Below, piece after piece: positions 36,305-44,519 of a stretch of DNA of 64,000 nt; within the stretch, counting starts at the first letter, position 1; every line of letters begins with the position of its first letter. Below the pieces are notes generated by a model. That model saw only the letters and a program-made list of their open reading frames with translations, was not told where the DNA came from and did not search any database. Both the position numbers and the translations under genes were made by a program. The stretch is from Saccharopolyspora shandongensis (GTDB lineage: Bacteria; Actinomycetota; Actinomycetes; Mycobacteriales; Pseudonocardiaceae): positions 1 through 64,000 of the forward strand of contig NZ_FNOK01000038.1 in NCBI RefSeq assembly GCF_900106995.1, written 5' to 3'.

Positions 36305-36314
36305 CCGGCTCGGG

Positions 36315-36345
36315 CCCGGACGCGCCTGCGCAAGGCGCGTCCGGG
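36315..36345 (+). terminator. Hairpin terminator of the hutG-transporter operon
   Basis: CCCGGACGCGCC (36315-36326) pairs perfectly with GGCGCGTCCGGG (36334-36345) over a 7-base loop, 10 bases after the ATPase stop codon. Confidence 0.75.
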
Positions 36346-36448
36346 CGGCGGGCCAGCCCGGGCGGATCGGGTTCGGTGCGGGCGACGGCTGCACACCGAA
36401 TCCGAACACCGCCGAGCCTTCTACGGCATCTTCGCCGTGGCGGCGCCG

Positions 36449-36538
36449 TCAGGAGAAGTCCAGCACCAATCTCCCGCGCAGGCCGCCCGCCTCTAGCAGG
36501 CGGTGGGCCTCGGCCGCCTCCTCGCCTGGCCTGTACCG
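36449..36538 (-). pseudogene. C-terminal scrap of a zinc-type quinone/alcohol oxidoreductase
   Basis: The leftward frame ending at 36449 reads YRPGEEAAEAHRLLEAGGLR then GRLVLDFS and a stop, which is the conserved last 28 residues of medium-chain NADP-dependent quinone oxidoreductases. Nothing of the upstream 300 residues remains; the sequence is interrupted near 36540. The remaining gap sequence 36346-36448 shows nothing. Confidence 0.7.
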
Positions 36539-36583
36539 GCCTCCTCAAGAAGCTAGGTGAAACAGTCGAAGTATGCCGCCGAT

Positions 36584-37507
36584 CTACTCGTGGAATCGGG
36601 TCAGACGCTCGCTCAGGACCCGGTCGAGCGCCGCCCGTCCCGCCGGACCCCACGCCGGCTTGCCGCCGGGCAGGCCGCGGTCCCCGTTCTGGCCCATCAG
36701 CATCAGGAAGAGGCTCTTCAGCGCGGCCAGCCCGCGGGCGCGCCGGACCATCGCCTCGTCAGCCTCCGCGTACGCGGCGAAGAAGCGTGCGGCCGCGCCC
36801 GCCGGCAGCAGCACCCAGGCGGCCGCCAGGTCCGACGCCGGGTCGCCGACGAACAGGTCGCCGAAGTCGACAACGCCCGCCAGCGTCCCGTCCGCGACGA
36901 CGATGTTCGCGGGATGCAGGTCGCCGTGCACCCACACCGGCGGACCCTCCCATGCGGGGGCCGCGACGGCGTCGTCCCAGACGGCCCGGACGTCGGCGGC
37001 GTCGGAGCCGATCGCGTCAGCGTCGACGGAGTCGAAGAACTGGTCGAAGCCGTCCGTGCAGTCCTTGGGATGCGCGCCGCGGCCCGTATCAACCGGTGCG
37101 TCGGCGGGCGCTGCCACGTGCAGCGCCCGGAGGAATGCCGCCAGGGTGTCGGCCGCGTGCTCGCCGCGGGTGATCGACCCGTGGTCCAGCGGCAGGCCCG
37201 GCACCCACGTCATGACCGTCCAAATCTTGGGGAAACGCTCGGAGGGCGCACCACTCCGCACCGGCACGGGGATTGGCAGCGGCAGGCGTGGGGCGAGCAG
37301 CGGCAGCCACCGGCGCTCCTTGAGCTGGTGATCGGGGCCGGTGTCCATGCGCTGGATCCGCACGGCCAGCTCGTCCCCGAGGCGCCACATCTGGTTGCCC
37401 CAGCCGCCCTCCACCTCGCGGAGGGGCAGCTCGGCCAGGTCCGGATGCTGGTCCCGCAGCAGGTCGCGGATGAGACCCGCGGTGATCTCGGTCTCGATCT
37501 CGGTCAT
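36584..37507 (-). CDS. Aminoglycoside phosphotransferase-fold kinase (APH family)
   Basis: This protein has 307 residues, with start ATG 37507. Kinase-like motifs are intact: the catalytic loop VWVHGDLHPANIVV (near residue 195) and the metal-binding VVDFGDLFVGDPASDLAAAW (near 213). The N-terminus MTEIETEITAGLIRDLLRDQ and the RLPLPIPVPVRSGAPS segment mark the subfamily of APH(3'')-like proteins found widely in actinomycetes, whose substrates are mostly unknown. A close relative lies at 52614-53501 with the same motif order. It need not confer antibiotic resistance. Confidence 0.9.
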   Translation of the reverse strand: MTEIETEITAGLIRDLLRDQHPDLAELPLREVEGGWGNQMWRLGDELAVRIQRMDTGPDHQLKERRWLPLLAPRLPLPIPVPVRSGAPSERFPKIWTVMTWVPGLPLDHGSITRGEHAADTLAAFLRALHVAAPADAPVDTGRGAHPKDCTDGFDQFFDSVDADAIGSDAADVRAVWDDAVAAPAWEGPPVWVHGDLHPANIVVADGTLAGVVDFGDLFVGDPASDLAAAWVLLPAGAAARFFAAYAEADEAMVRRARGLAALKSLFLMLMGQNGDRGLPGGKPAWGPAGRAALDRVLSERLTRFHE

Positions 37508-37588
37508 GCGGAGCAACCATACTGGGTTCGACCACGACAACGTTGTCCGACCGTTCCGACGTGCGATCGATGCGCGAGCTCCAGAGCA

Positions 37589-37795
37589 TCACACCATCGC
37601 TGCTGCCCCAAGTAACCATATGGACTGCATGCACAGTCCGGCGCTGTAGGCCGTCATGTCGTTGTTGGCCATCGTGTTCACCACGACGGCGATGACGAAG
37701 ACCGGGGCGATCCAGGCGGGCATGATGCTCGCCAGCGCGGCCTGGGGATCGCTCATGTCCAGGGCCGTCGCCGCCAGGGCGCCCCCGCGACAGCC
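37589..37795 (-). pseudogene. Remnant of an NCS1 purine/cytosine permease
   Basis: The leftward frame reads GALAATALDMSDPQAALASI, then PAWIAPVFVIAVVVNTMANN and AYSAGLCMQSIWLLG before a stop. This matches the central part of nucleobase:cation symporter-1 carriers (the AN..YS.GL pattern). Only about 68 residues of a 450-residue protein remain, without a start and with no continuation. Together with the oxidoreductase scrap it marks this area as a decaying junction. Confidence 0.65.
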
Positions 37796-37916
37796 TGCTC
37801 CGCGCCGGCGAACCGGACACCGCCGGTTGAGCAGGAGCGTCGGCCTGGATGTCCTGTCGCACCGGATTAGGGCTGTTCACGGTTGGCCGGGAGGGGTGAT
37901 CGGTAGATTGTCCGGC

Positions 37917-38780
37917 ATGCCCAGCGGTGATCTTCCAGTCGAGGTCTGTCGGAGTGCGGAGCTGTTCCTGACTGCCGTGGATGAGTTGGCACCGGGCTTG
38001 GTCACCGGCTTCTACCTGGTCGGATCGGTGGCCTTGGGCGACTTTCACCCCTCCGGCGCCGGTCGCGGCCGGCTCAGCACGGCCAGCGATATCGACTTCG
38101 TTGTGGTAACCGACCGCCGTGTGGAGTCCGGGTCACGGGAGATGGCGGCGTTGGCCGAGGCCCACGCCCGCACCGTGGCCTGCTTCCCCCGGCCGCACTT
38201 CGATGGCGCGGTGCTCACCTGGACCGACCTCGCGACCGGGCCGGACCACTGCCCCGACGTTCCCTGTGCGCAGGAGAGCCGGTTCGCACCGGCCGGCCGG
38301 TCCGGCATCAACCCGGTGACGTTCTGCGAGCTTGCCTGGCACGGGATTCCGGTGCGCGGGCCCCACCCGACCGACGTGGACCTGTGGGCCGACCAGAATG
38401 CCTTGCGCGCGTTCACCGTCGACAACCTCCGCACCTACTGGCGGCCGTGGTGGCAGCAGATGCGGCAGCAACGCCCGCTGGCCGTCGTCGTCGGGCTCAC
38501 TGCGTGGTTCCCGGTGTGGGCGGTTCTCGGTGTGAGCCGACTGCACCACGTGATCGCTACCGGAACGATGACCTCCAAAACCGGTGCCGGTCGGTACGCC
38601 CAGAAGGCGTTCGACCCACGCTGGCAGCGCATCATCGCCGAAAGCCTGAGCCTGCGCACCGGCGGCGCCGAGGGCCGTCGGGGCTATCGCAACCCGCTGG
38701 CCCGTCGCCGCGACACACTCGCCTTCCTGGACACCACGATCGAGACCGCACTCGCGCTCCCCGCCGAAAGCCCCGAATAG
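37917..38780 (+). CDS. Nucleotidyltransferase with aminoglycoside adenylyltransferase-like domain
   Basis: This protein has 287 residues; ATG 37917 (MPSGDLPVEVCRSAELFLTA) is chosen because upstream codons read through the NCS1 remnant. The nucleotidyltransferase motif GSVALGDFHP (near residue 33), then SDIDFVVVTD (near 52), supplies the two metal-binding aspartates. The C-terminal helical half (VFPV-like VVVGLTAWFPVWAVLGVSRL, then KTGAGRYAQKAF) resembles the AadA-type domain. The family modifies small molecules with AMP; the substrate here is unknown. Confidence 0.8.
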   Translation: MPSGDLPVEVCRSAELFLTAVDELAPGLVTGFYLVGSVALGDFHPSGAGRGRLSTASDIDFVVVTDRRVESGSREMAALAEAHARTVACFPRPHFDGAVLTWTDLATGPDHCPDVPCAQESRFAPAGRSGINPVTFCELAWHGIPVRGPHPTDVDLWADQNALRAFTVDNLRTYWRPWWQQMRQQRPLAVVVGLTAWFPVWAVLGVSRLHHVIATGTMTSKTGAGRYAQKAFDPRWQRIIAESLSLRTGGAEGRRGYRNPLARRRDTLAFLDTTIETALALPAESPE

Positions 38781-38923
38781 CCACTGCGTGTTCGTGGTCG
38801 TTCTCCGTTGATGCTGTCCTGGACGGCGGTCAACGACACGAACGCGCGATCGTTGCCGAGCTGCCCCGGGGTCGACGCCATCGGCTGACCCGCGTTCTGT
38901 CCTGTTCGGACACTGCGCGCGTG

Positions 38924-38961
38924 CGAACGGCCCTGCCGCGCGAGCGCAGCAGGGCCGTTCG
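38924..38961 (-). terminator. Hairpin terminator after the MFS transporter operon
   Basis: CGAACGGCCCTGC (38924-38936) pairs perfectly with GCAGGGCCGTTCG (38949-38961). It lies 50 bases beyond the stop codon of the leftward MFS gene and ends the aromatic catabolism operon. Confidence 0.75.
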
Positions 38962-39012
38962 TGACCTACCTGCCGGACCGGTCTTGAAACGACCTGCCAT
39001 CACCGGGCATCG

Positions 39013-40395
39013 TCACGGCGAAAGCTCTTCGAGCGTGCGCCCCTTGGTCTCCTCGGCGAAGACCGCCGTGACGAGCGTCCCGACGAGTGTGATGCCGCCG
39101 ATCAGCAGGAACACCGCCGACAGACCCGTGCCGCCCGCGTAGACCAGGGCGACCAGGATCGGGCCGATGATGATGCCCAGCCGGTTGAGGACGCCGCCCA
39201 GGCTGCAACCGAGCGCCCGGCTGCGGGTCGGGTAGAGCTCCGGCGTGTAGAGGTAGAGGCTGATGTTGGCCGCGAAGCTGAACATCGCCGCGAACGCGGA
39301 GAACACCGCGAGCTGCCCCGCGGAGTTCGCGCCGAGCACCGCCAGCACGCCCATCGCCACCGTGGTGCCGCCCAGCCCGATGCTCAGCACCATCCGCCGG
39401 CCGAGCCGGTCGATGGTCAAAGCCGCCAGCACGCAGCCGGCCAGCCCGGCCACCGACGCCAGGGTGCTGTACCAGAGCGAGACGTCGATCGGCAGGCCGA
39501 ACACCTGCTTGTAGAGCGTCGGCAGCCACGAGGTGAGCCCGTAGTTGGCCAGGTAGCCGACGAACCAGATCGTCCAGACCACCAGGGTGCGGCGCCGGTA
39601 GCGACCGGTGAACAGGTCGCGCAGCGCGCCGGTGCGCGCGGACTCCGAACCGACGACCGCGGGAGCCGGTGCGGGCGGCGGCAGGTCCCGGCCGGTGGAG
39701 CGGCGGACGTTCTCCTCGATCCGCGTCATCACCTCCTGCGCCTCGGCGGACCTGCCGCGGGCGGCCAGCCAACGCGGCGACTCGGGCACCCTGCGCTGCA
39801 GGAAGAACGCGGCGACGCCGGGGATCGCGGCGATCAGGAACAGCGTGCGCCAGCCCCAGTGCGGCACGATCCACGCCGACGCCAGCGCGCCGACGGTCAG
39901 GCCGGCCGGGAAGACCACCTCGTACATCAGCACGAAACGGCCGCGGCGCTTGGCCCGGCTGAGCTCGGCGATGTAGGACGCCGCGGTGGGCACTTCGCCG
40001 CCGATGGCGAGCCCCTGGATGAACCGCAGGACCAGGAACGGCAGCAGCGCCGGGCTCAGCGCCATGCCCAGGTTGCCGAGCGCGGTGATCACCAGGCACA
40101 GCGTGATCACCCGGACCCGGCCGATGCGGTCGGCGAGCCAGCCGGAGGCCAGCGCCCCGAGCAGCATGCCGATCGAGCCGACGGTCAGGGTCGCGGTGGC
40201 GCCTGCCGTGGACAGGCCCCACTCGCGGGAGATCTCGGGCAGCGAGAAGGCGATGAGCAGTTGGTCGAACGCCTCGAAGAACGTGACGACGCCGATGATC
40301 AGCCGCACGCTGACGTGCCAGCGCGACATCGGCAGCCGCTCCAGACGAGCGGCGACGTCCTGCTGGACGGTGTGGTCGGGGGCCGTGATGCTCAT
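39013..40395 (-). CDS. MFS transporter, aromatic acid/metabolite:H+ symporter type
   Basis: This 460-residue protein starts at ATG 40395 after GGAGGGACGC. There are twelve transmembrane helices with the MFS loop motifs GWLADRIGRVRV (loop 2-3, near residue 85) and a second copy LTIDRLGRRMV (near 315), and the sugar/acid-porter motif RVPESPRWL. VTFFEAFDQLLIAFSLPEIS at the start matches the aromatic acid:H+ symporter group. It is the last gene of the catabolic operon and would import the growth substrate. Confidence 0.9.
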   Translation of the reverse strand: MSITAPDHTVQQDVAARLERLPMSRWHVSVRLIIGVVTFFEAFDQLLIAFSLPEISREWGLSTAGATATLTVGSIGMLLGALASGWLADRIGRVRVITLCLVITALGNLGMALSPALLPFLVLRFIQGLAIGGEVPTAASYIAELSRAKRRGRFVLMYEVVFPAGLTVGALASAWIVPHWGWRTLFLIAAIPGVAAFFLQRRVPESPRWLAARGRSAEAQEVMTRIEENVRRSTGRDLPPPAPAPAVVGSESARTGALRDLFTGRYRRRTLVVWTIWFVGYLANYGLTSWLPTLYKQVFGLPIDVSLWYSTLASVAGLAGCVLAALTIDRLGRRMVLSIGLGGTTVAMGVLAVLGANSAGQLAVFSAFAAMFSFAANISLYLYTPELYPTRSRALGCSLGGVLNRLGIIIGPILVALVYAGGTGLSAVFLLIGGITLVGTLVTAVFAEETKGRTLEELSP

Positions 40396-40419
40396 GCGTC
40401 CCTCCTTCGTTGGGACACG

Positions 40420-40441
40420 CATGCCACGAGTGCGTGGCATG
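40420..40441. promoter_or_regulatory. Palindromic operator candidate before the MFS gene
   Basis: CATGCCACG and CGTGGCATG form a perfect 9-base inverted repeat around AGTG. It lies 25 bases upstream of the MFS start and 90 bases after the stop of the DLH-like gene, which suggests separate control of the transporter within the operon. Confidence 0.6.
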
Positions 40442-40530
40442 GAACGGTAGTTGCCGGGAGGTTCGGCGAGCGCGGTGGACTCGCGTCTGGCGCCCCCTGG
40501 GTCGGGAGGCGACCGGTGGGGCCGATGTGG

Positions 40531-41061
40531 TCAGGGCATCCGGGCGTCGAATAGCCGGATCGCCCGGGCGGGGTCGGCGGCCGGGGACTCGTCGAGCGGA
40601 TCGCACTCGACCGCCGCGGCCAGGTCGTGTTCGGCGGCGGCCCGGGTCGCGAGCGGGCCGGTCTCTCCCACCCCGAGCGCGCCGGTCGCGCGGGCGGGGA
40701 TGCCGAGCCGGGAGGCCAGGTGGTCGAGGGCCCCGGCGATGTCCGCGGCGAGGTCGTCGGCCGCCAGCAAGGACATCGCGGCGCGCGCGGTTTCCTCGTT
40801 CTCCGGGCGGAACTCCTTGCCGCCGGTCTCGTAGTACAGGTAGGGGGCGGCCGCGACGTGCCCGTTGCGGGCCAGCGCCCGGCAGCAGTGCTCGATCGGT
40901 TCGGTCAGCCCGTAGGCGTCGTGCAGCACTACCACGGCCGTGCGCAGCCGGGTTCGCGGGAACCGCACGAACAGCGGTGCCGCGGTGCGCAGCACCCGGC
41001 GGCCCCGGTTGGCGGGTCCGTGGGCGTGGTGGTGGTCGTGGTGGGCCGGTTCGGCAGGCAT
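40531..41061 (-). CDS. Short dienelactone-hydrolase-like protein lacking the catalytic cysteine
   Basis: This 176-residue protein opens with a histidine-rich tail (HHDHHHAHG) and then follows the DLH fold: RTAVVVLHDAYGLTEPIEHC, then AAAPYLYYETGGKEF. Where true enzymes have GxCxGG, it reads ALGVGETGPLATRAAAEH, without the cysteine nucleophile, and the chain ends before the usual Asp and His. It is therefore unlikely to hydrolyse dienelactone. Either it has another role in the operon or it is decaying. It ends 12 bases from the ThDP gene. Confidence 0.75.
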   Translation of the reverse strand: MPAEPAHHDHHHAHGPANRGRRVLRTAAPLFVRFPRTRLRTAVVVLHDAYGLTEPIEHCCRALARNGHVAAAPYLYYETGGKEFRPENEETARAAMSLLAADDLAADIAGALDHLASRLGIPARATGALGVGETGPLATRAAAEHDLAAAVECDPLDESPAADPARAIRLFDARMP

Positions 41062-41073
41062 CTCGGATCCTGT

Positions 41074-42708
41074 TCAGCTGGGCACGTGGACCGGGGGCAC
41101 GAACGGCGACGGCGTCGGTTCGAGCGCGGTGACGTCGACCTCGATCAGGACCGGGCGGTGCTCCGCCACCGCCTTGGCGAACGTCTCGGCGAACGATTCC
41201 GCCCTGTTGACCAGCGCGTACGGCATGTCCAGCGCGTCGGCCAGGCCCCCGAAGTTCGGCGTGAACAGGTCGACGCCGGAGCGCCGGTTCGCGTGCTTGT
41301 CCTGCATGTTGCGCAGCACGCCGTAGCCGCCGTCGTTGAACACCACCAGCACCAGCCACGGCTGCTCCTGGGCCAGCGTGGCGAGCTCGCCGAGGTGCAC
41401 CGTGAGCCCGCCGTCCCCGGCGAACACCACGGTCGGCGCCTGCGGCACGCCGATCGCCGCGCCGATGCCGGTGGCCAAGCCCTGCCCGATGCCGCCGCCG
41501 ACCGGGAAGACGTTGGTGTTCGGCCGGTAGATCTCCAGCAGCCGGTTGCCCCACTGGCTGGACGGGATCGTCACGTCCCGCGCGATCACCGACTCGGCCG
41601 GGAGCGCCTGCCGCATCGCATCGCAGATCAGCGCGTACTTGCCGATCGCCGCGCGCAGGTGCGCGCGCACCCGCGCGCGAGTGCCGGTGACCTTCTCGCG
41701 CCAGCCGGCCTCGGCGCCCACCACCCCGGTCAGCTCCGCGAGCAGCTGCGGGAGCACCTGCTCCGCAGCACCGGTCAAGCCGACCTCGGCCGGGTGGACG
41801 CGGCCGATCGCCGCCGGGTCGACGTCGATCTGCACGTGGTTTCCGGGCAGTTCCAGCGCGTAGTGCCTGGTTTCGTTGGAGCGGAAGTGCGTTCCGATGG
41901 AGATCAGCAGGTCGGCCTCGGCGAGCAGCGGCCCGGCCTCGGGATTGGCGGCGAAGTTGCCGATCACCAGCTCGTGGTCCTCCGGCACGCTGCCGCGGCC
42001 GGAGTTGCTGGTCAGCACTCCCGCCCCGAGCAGCTCCGCCAGCTCGCGAACGCGCTCGCCGGCGCCGGTGCCACCGCCGCCTACCCACAGGATCGGCCGC
42101 TCGGCGCTGCGGATGATCTCGGCGGCACGGCGCACCGCCCCCGGATCGACCGGCGGCGCGGCCTCGCCCCGCTCCGCAGGAGCGGCCTGGCATCGCTGCT
42201 CGGCGTACTGGAGGTCGATCGGCCATTCCACGCTCGATGGTCCACAAGGGAGCGACAAGGCGCTGCGAACCGCTTGGCGGAGCACGGATTCCGCCGCATC
42301 GGACGAGTTCACGGTGGCGGAATGCTTGGACACGGCGGCGAGCATCGCGGCCTGGTCCTTGGTCTCGTGGATGACGCCGCGGCCCTGCCCGAGGAACGGC
42401 GAGTCGATCTGGCCGGTCACGTGCAGCACCCGGCTGCCCGCGGTCAGCGCCTCGACCATCGCGCCGGCCGCGTTGCCCGCTCCGGTGCCGGTGCTGGTGA
42501 TCGCCACCCCGAGGCCGCCGGTCGTCCGGGCGTAGCCGTCGGCGGCGTTGACCGCCGCCGCTTCGTGGCGCACCGGGACGAAGCGCAGCTCTCGGCTCAC
42601 CGCCTCCACCAGGGGCAGGTTGTGCACGCTGACCACGCCGAAGGCGGTGTCGACGCCGTTGTCGCGCATGACCTGGACGAGCAGATCGCCGCCGTTGGTA
42701 CTGGGCAT
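41074..42708 (-). CDS. Thiamine diphosphate-dependent enzyme (benzoylformate decarboxylase/acetolactate synthase type)
   Basis: This 544-residue protein has its start at ATG 42708 after AAAGGAC. The N-terminal PYR domain has the catalytic glutamate in FVPVRHEAAAVNAADGYART (near residue 48). The central domain reads ILWVGGGGTGAGERV. The C-terminal PP domain has the ThDP motif FAGDGGLTVHLGELATLAQE then FNDGGYGVLRN (near 430-460). The family decarboxylates 2-keto acids or joins them to aldehydes. In an aromatic operon, a substrate such as an aryl 2-oxoacid or a pyruvate-type cleavage product is plausible; the exact reaction is not clear. Confidence 0.88.
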   Translation of the reverse strand: MPSTNGGDLLVQVMRDNGVDTAFGVVSVHNLPLVEAVSRELRFVPVRHEAAAVNAADGYARTTGGLGVAITSTGTGAGNAAGAMVEALTAGSRVLHVTGQIDSPFLGQGRGVIHETKDQAAMLAAVSKHSATVNSSDAAESVLRQAVRSALSLPCGPSSVEWPIDLQYAEQRCQAAPAERGEAAPPVDPGAVRRAAEIIRSAERPILWVGGGGTGAGERVRELAELLGAGVLTSNSGRGSVPEDHELVIGNFAANPEAGPLLAEADLLISIGTHFRSNETRHYALELPGNHVQIDVDPAAIGRVHPAEVGLTGAAEQVLPQLLAELTGVVGAEAGWREKVTGTRARVRAHLRAAIGKYALICDAMRQALPAESVIARDVTIPSSQWGNRLLEIYRPNTNVFPVGGGIGQGLATGIGAAIGVPQAPTVVFAGDGGLTVHLGELATLAQEQPWLVLVVFNDGGYGVLRNMQDKHANRRSGVDLFTPNFGGLADALDMPYALVNRAESFAETFAKAVAEHRPVLIEVDVTALEPTPSPFVPPVHVPS

Positions 42709-42765
42709 GACAGTCCTTTCTCTCGTGAGCGCGAAAACCCTTTCGCACTCACGACCGGAGGGCTC

Positions 42766-42988
42766 AGAGCCTGTTAGCGAATGTCGTTTTGTTCTTTGTC
42801 TTTGAAGCGGCGCCAGCCGCTTAGCCCACCTAAGCAACTTGCACCGCCGCGGGTTCTCAGACGTCGTCTGGCGAGGACAGCCCGTTTGCCGCGTATTGGA
42901 CATACGTAAAAACGGGATCCCACAGCCAGGCGGCGTCTGAGGTTCCGCCACCCGCACCGCCACGCAAAACGAGCCCACCAACAGGCTT
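42766..42988. repeat. MITE-like hairpin element with terminal inverted repeats
   Basis: The 223-base element lies between the second SDR gene (stop codon from 42989) and the ThDP gene. AGCCTGTT at 42768-42775 is mirrored by AACAGGCT at 42980-42987. Inside, TCTCAGACG...CTGGC...CCCGTTT pairs with AAACGGG...GCCAGGCGGCGTCTGAG to make a long imperfect hairpin. TTGCACCGCC(G)CGGGTTCTCAG also occurs, with two changes, in the element at 47041-47204. No open frame or transposase is present. Confidence 0.75.
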
Positions 42989-43759
42989 TCAGAGGTAGCG
43001 GGCGATGCCGCCGCCGACGTCGACGGCGGAGCCGGTGATGTAGGAGGCGCGCGGGGAGAGCAGCGACGCGATCGGGAAGGCGACCTCGTCGGCGGTGCCC
43101 AGCCGCCCCAGCGGGATGCCGCGGTCGGCGGCCAGTTCCGCGCTCCACGCGGCGAAATCCGCTGCGGAGCCGGACTGCTCGTAGCGGCGCCGCCACTGCC
43201 CCGTGTCGATCAGGCCGAGGCACACCGAGTTGACCCGGATCCCGTCGGCGGCGAGCTCACCGGCGAGCGTCTTGGTCAGGTTGAGCAGCGCGGCCCGCGC
43301 CGCCGAGGTGGCCGCCAGGCGCGCTTCGGGCTGCCGCGCCAGGATCGCGTTGATGTTGACCACCGATGCGGCGTCGGAGGCGCGCAGCCACGGCTGCGCG
43401 GCCCGGATCACGTGCAGGACGCTGAAGATCTTCAGCTCCAGTTCGTCGCACCACTGCCGGTCGGCGGTTTCGGACAGCCGCGCCATCAGGGAGCGCCCGG
43501 CGTTGTTGACCACGCCGTCGATCCCGCCGAAGGCATCGGCGGCACCCGCGACGAACTCCTGCACGGCCTCTTCGTCCAGGACGTCGCAGGCACCGATGTG
43601 CACCGGCAGCCCGTCCAGCGCGGCCTTCAGCCGGTCGGCGTCGCGTGCGCACGCGGCGACGTTGGCTCCCTCGGCGAGCAGCATCTTGGTGGTCGCCAGG
43701 CCGACGCCGGAACTCGCGCCGGTCACCACCACGGTGCGGCCGGTCAACCCAAGATCCAT
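42989..43759 (-). CDS. Atypical short-chain dehydrogenase/reductase lacking the YxxxK motif
   Basis: This 256-residue SDR starts at ATG 43759 after AGGAGG. The Rossmann motif TGASSGVG (near residue 13) and NNAG (near 88) are intact. The catalytic motif, usually YxxxK, reads RLAATSAARAALLNLTK (near 150): threonine for tyrosine and arginine for lysine. Such SDRs occur as a distinct group in actinomycetes. The C-terminus (SYITGSAVDVGGGIA) is normal. It lies 10 bases after the other SDR gene. Confidence 0.85.
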   Translation of the reverse strand: MDLGLTGRTVVVTGASSGVGLATTKMLLAEGANVAACARDADRLKAALDGLPVHIGACDVLDEEAVQEFVAGAADAFGGIDGVVNNAGRSLMARLSETADRQWCDELELKIFSVLHVIRAAQPWLRASDAASVVNINAILARQPEARLAATSAARAALLNLTKTLAGELAADGIRVNSVCLGLIDTGQWRRRYEQSGSAADFAAWSAELAADRGIPLGRLGTADEVAFPIASLLSPRASYITGSAVDVGGGIARYL

Positions 43760-43769
43760 CGTTTCCTCC

Positions 43770-44519
43770 TCATCGGCAGACGAAGCCGCCGTCTACGAGC
43801 AGCGTCTGGCCGGTGATGTACGCGGCCGCGTCGGACAGCAGGAACCGCACCGCGCCCACGAGGTCCTCGGGTTGCTGCGGCCGGGCGAGCGCGCGGTTGA
43901 TCCGGTACAGCTCGTGCCGTTCGGCCGGAACCGCCTGGGTGGCCTCGCATTCGGTGATGCCCGGGGCGACGGCGTTCACGGTGATCCCGTCGGGACCGGC
44001 GTCGCGGGCCATCGCGCGCGTCATGGCCACGATCGCGCCCTTGGAGGCCACGTAGTGCATCAGCCGGGGCGGGCCGTAGAACGCGACGTCCGAGGCGATG
44101 TTGAGGATCCGGCCGTCTCCCCTGGCCCGCAGCTGCGGGTAGAGCGCCTTCGAAACCAGCCAGGTGCCGCGCAGGTTGACCGACATGATCCGGTCGAACT
44201 CGTCGGGCTCGATGTCGCAGAAGTGCTTCCCGCCGACGCCGTCGGCCAGCGCCGCGTTGTTGACCACGCCGTAGGCCCCGCCGAGCTCGGCGACCCGGTC
44301 GGCGAACCGCTGCACCGAGCCGGGGTCGGACACGTCGGTATCCACGCGGTGCACTGGAACGCCGTGCTCGGCGAGTTCGGCTACCGCCGTGGCGGCGAAG
44401 CCGGAATTCCGCTCGGCGATCACGAGGTGCGCCCCGGCGGCGGCGAGGTCGTGGGCGATCGCGAGCCCCAGGCCGCGGCCGGCGCCGGTGACCACGACCA
44501 GTCGTCCGGTGAGCGTCAC
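43770..44519 (-). CDS. Short-chain dehydrogenase/reductase
   Basis: This 249-residue classical SDR starts at GTG 44519, overlapping the hydrolase stop. TGAGRGLG (cofactor loop), NNAA, LNIASDVAF (catalytic serine region), YVASK (near residue 154) and the C-terminal ITGQTLLVDGGF are all present. It would oxidise or reduce a hydroxyl or keto group in the aromatic pathway, for example rearomatising a cis-diol, but the substrate cannot be read from sequence. Confidence 0.9.
   Translation of the reverse strand: MTLTGRLVVVTGAGRGLGLAIAHDLAAAGAHLVIAERNSGFAATAVAELAEHGVPVHRVDTDVSDPGSVQRFADRVAELGGAYGVVNNAALADGVGGKHFCDIEPDEFDRIMSVNLRGTWLVSKALYPQLRARGDGRILNIASDVAFYGPPRLMHYVASKGAIVAMTRAMARDAGPDGITVNAVAPGITECEATQAVPAERHELYRINRALARPQQPEDLVGAVRFLLSDAAAYITGQTLLVDGGFVCR

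Noticed and set aside
38781-38923. Possible small gene on the minus strand (MASTPGQLGNDRAFV...)
   Set aside because: No ribosome site and no recognisable product; it runs into the nucleotidyltransferase gene.
38966-42748. Open frame of 1260 codons on the minus strand
   Set aside because: It runs through the MFS, DLH and ThDP genes in a wrong frame and is low-complexity Arg/Gly/Ala.
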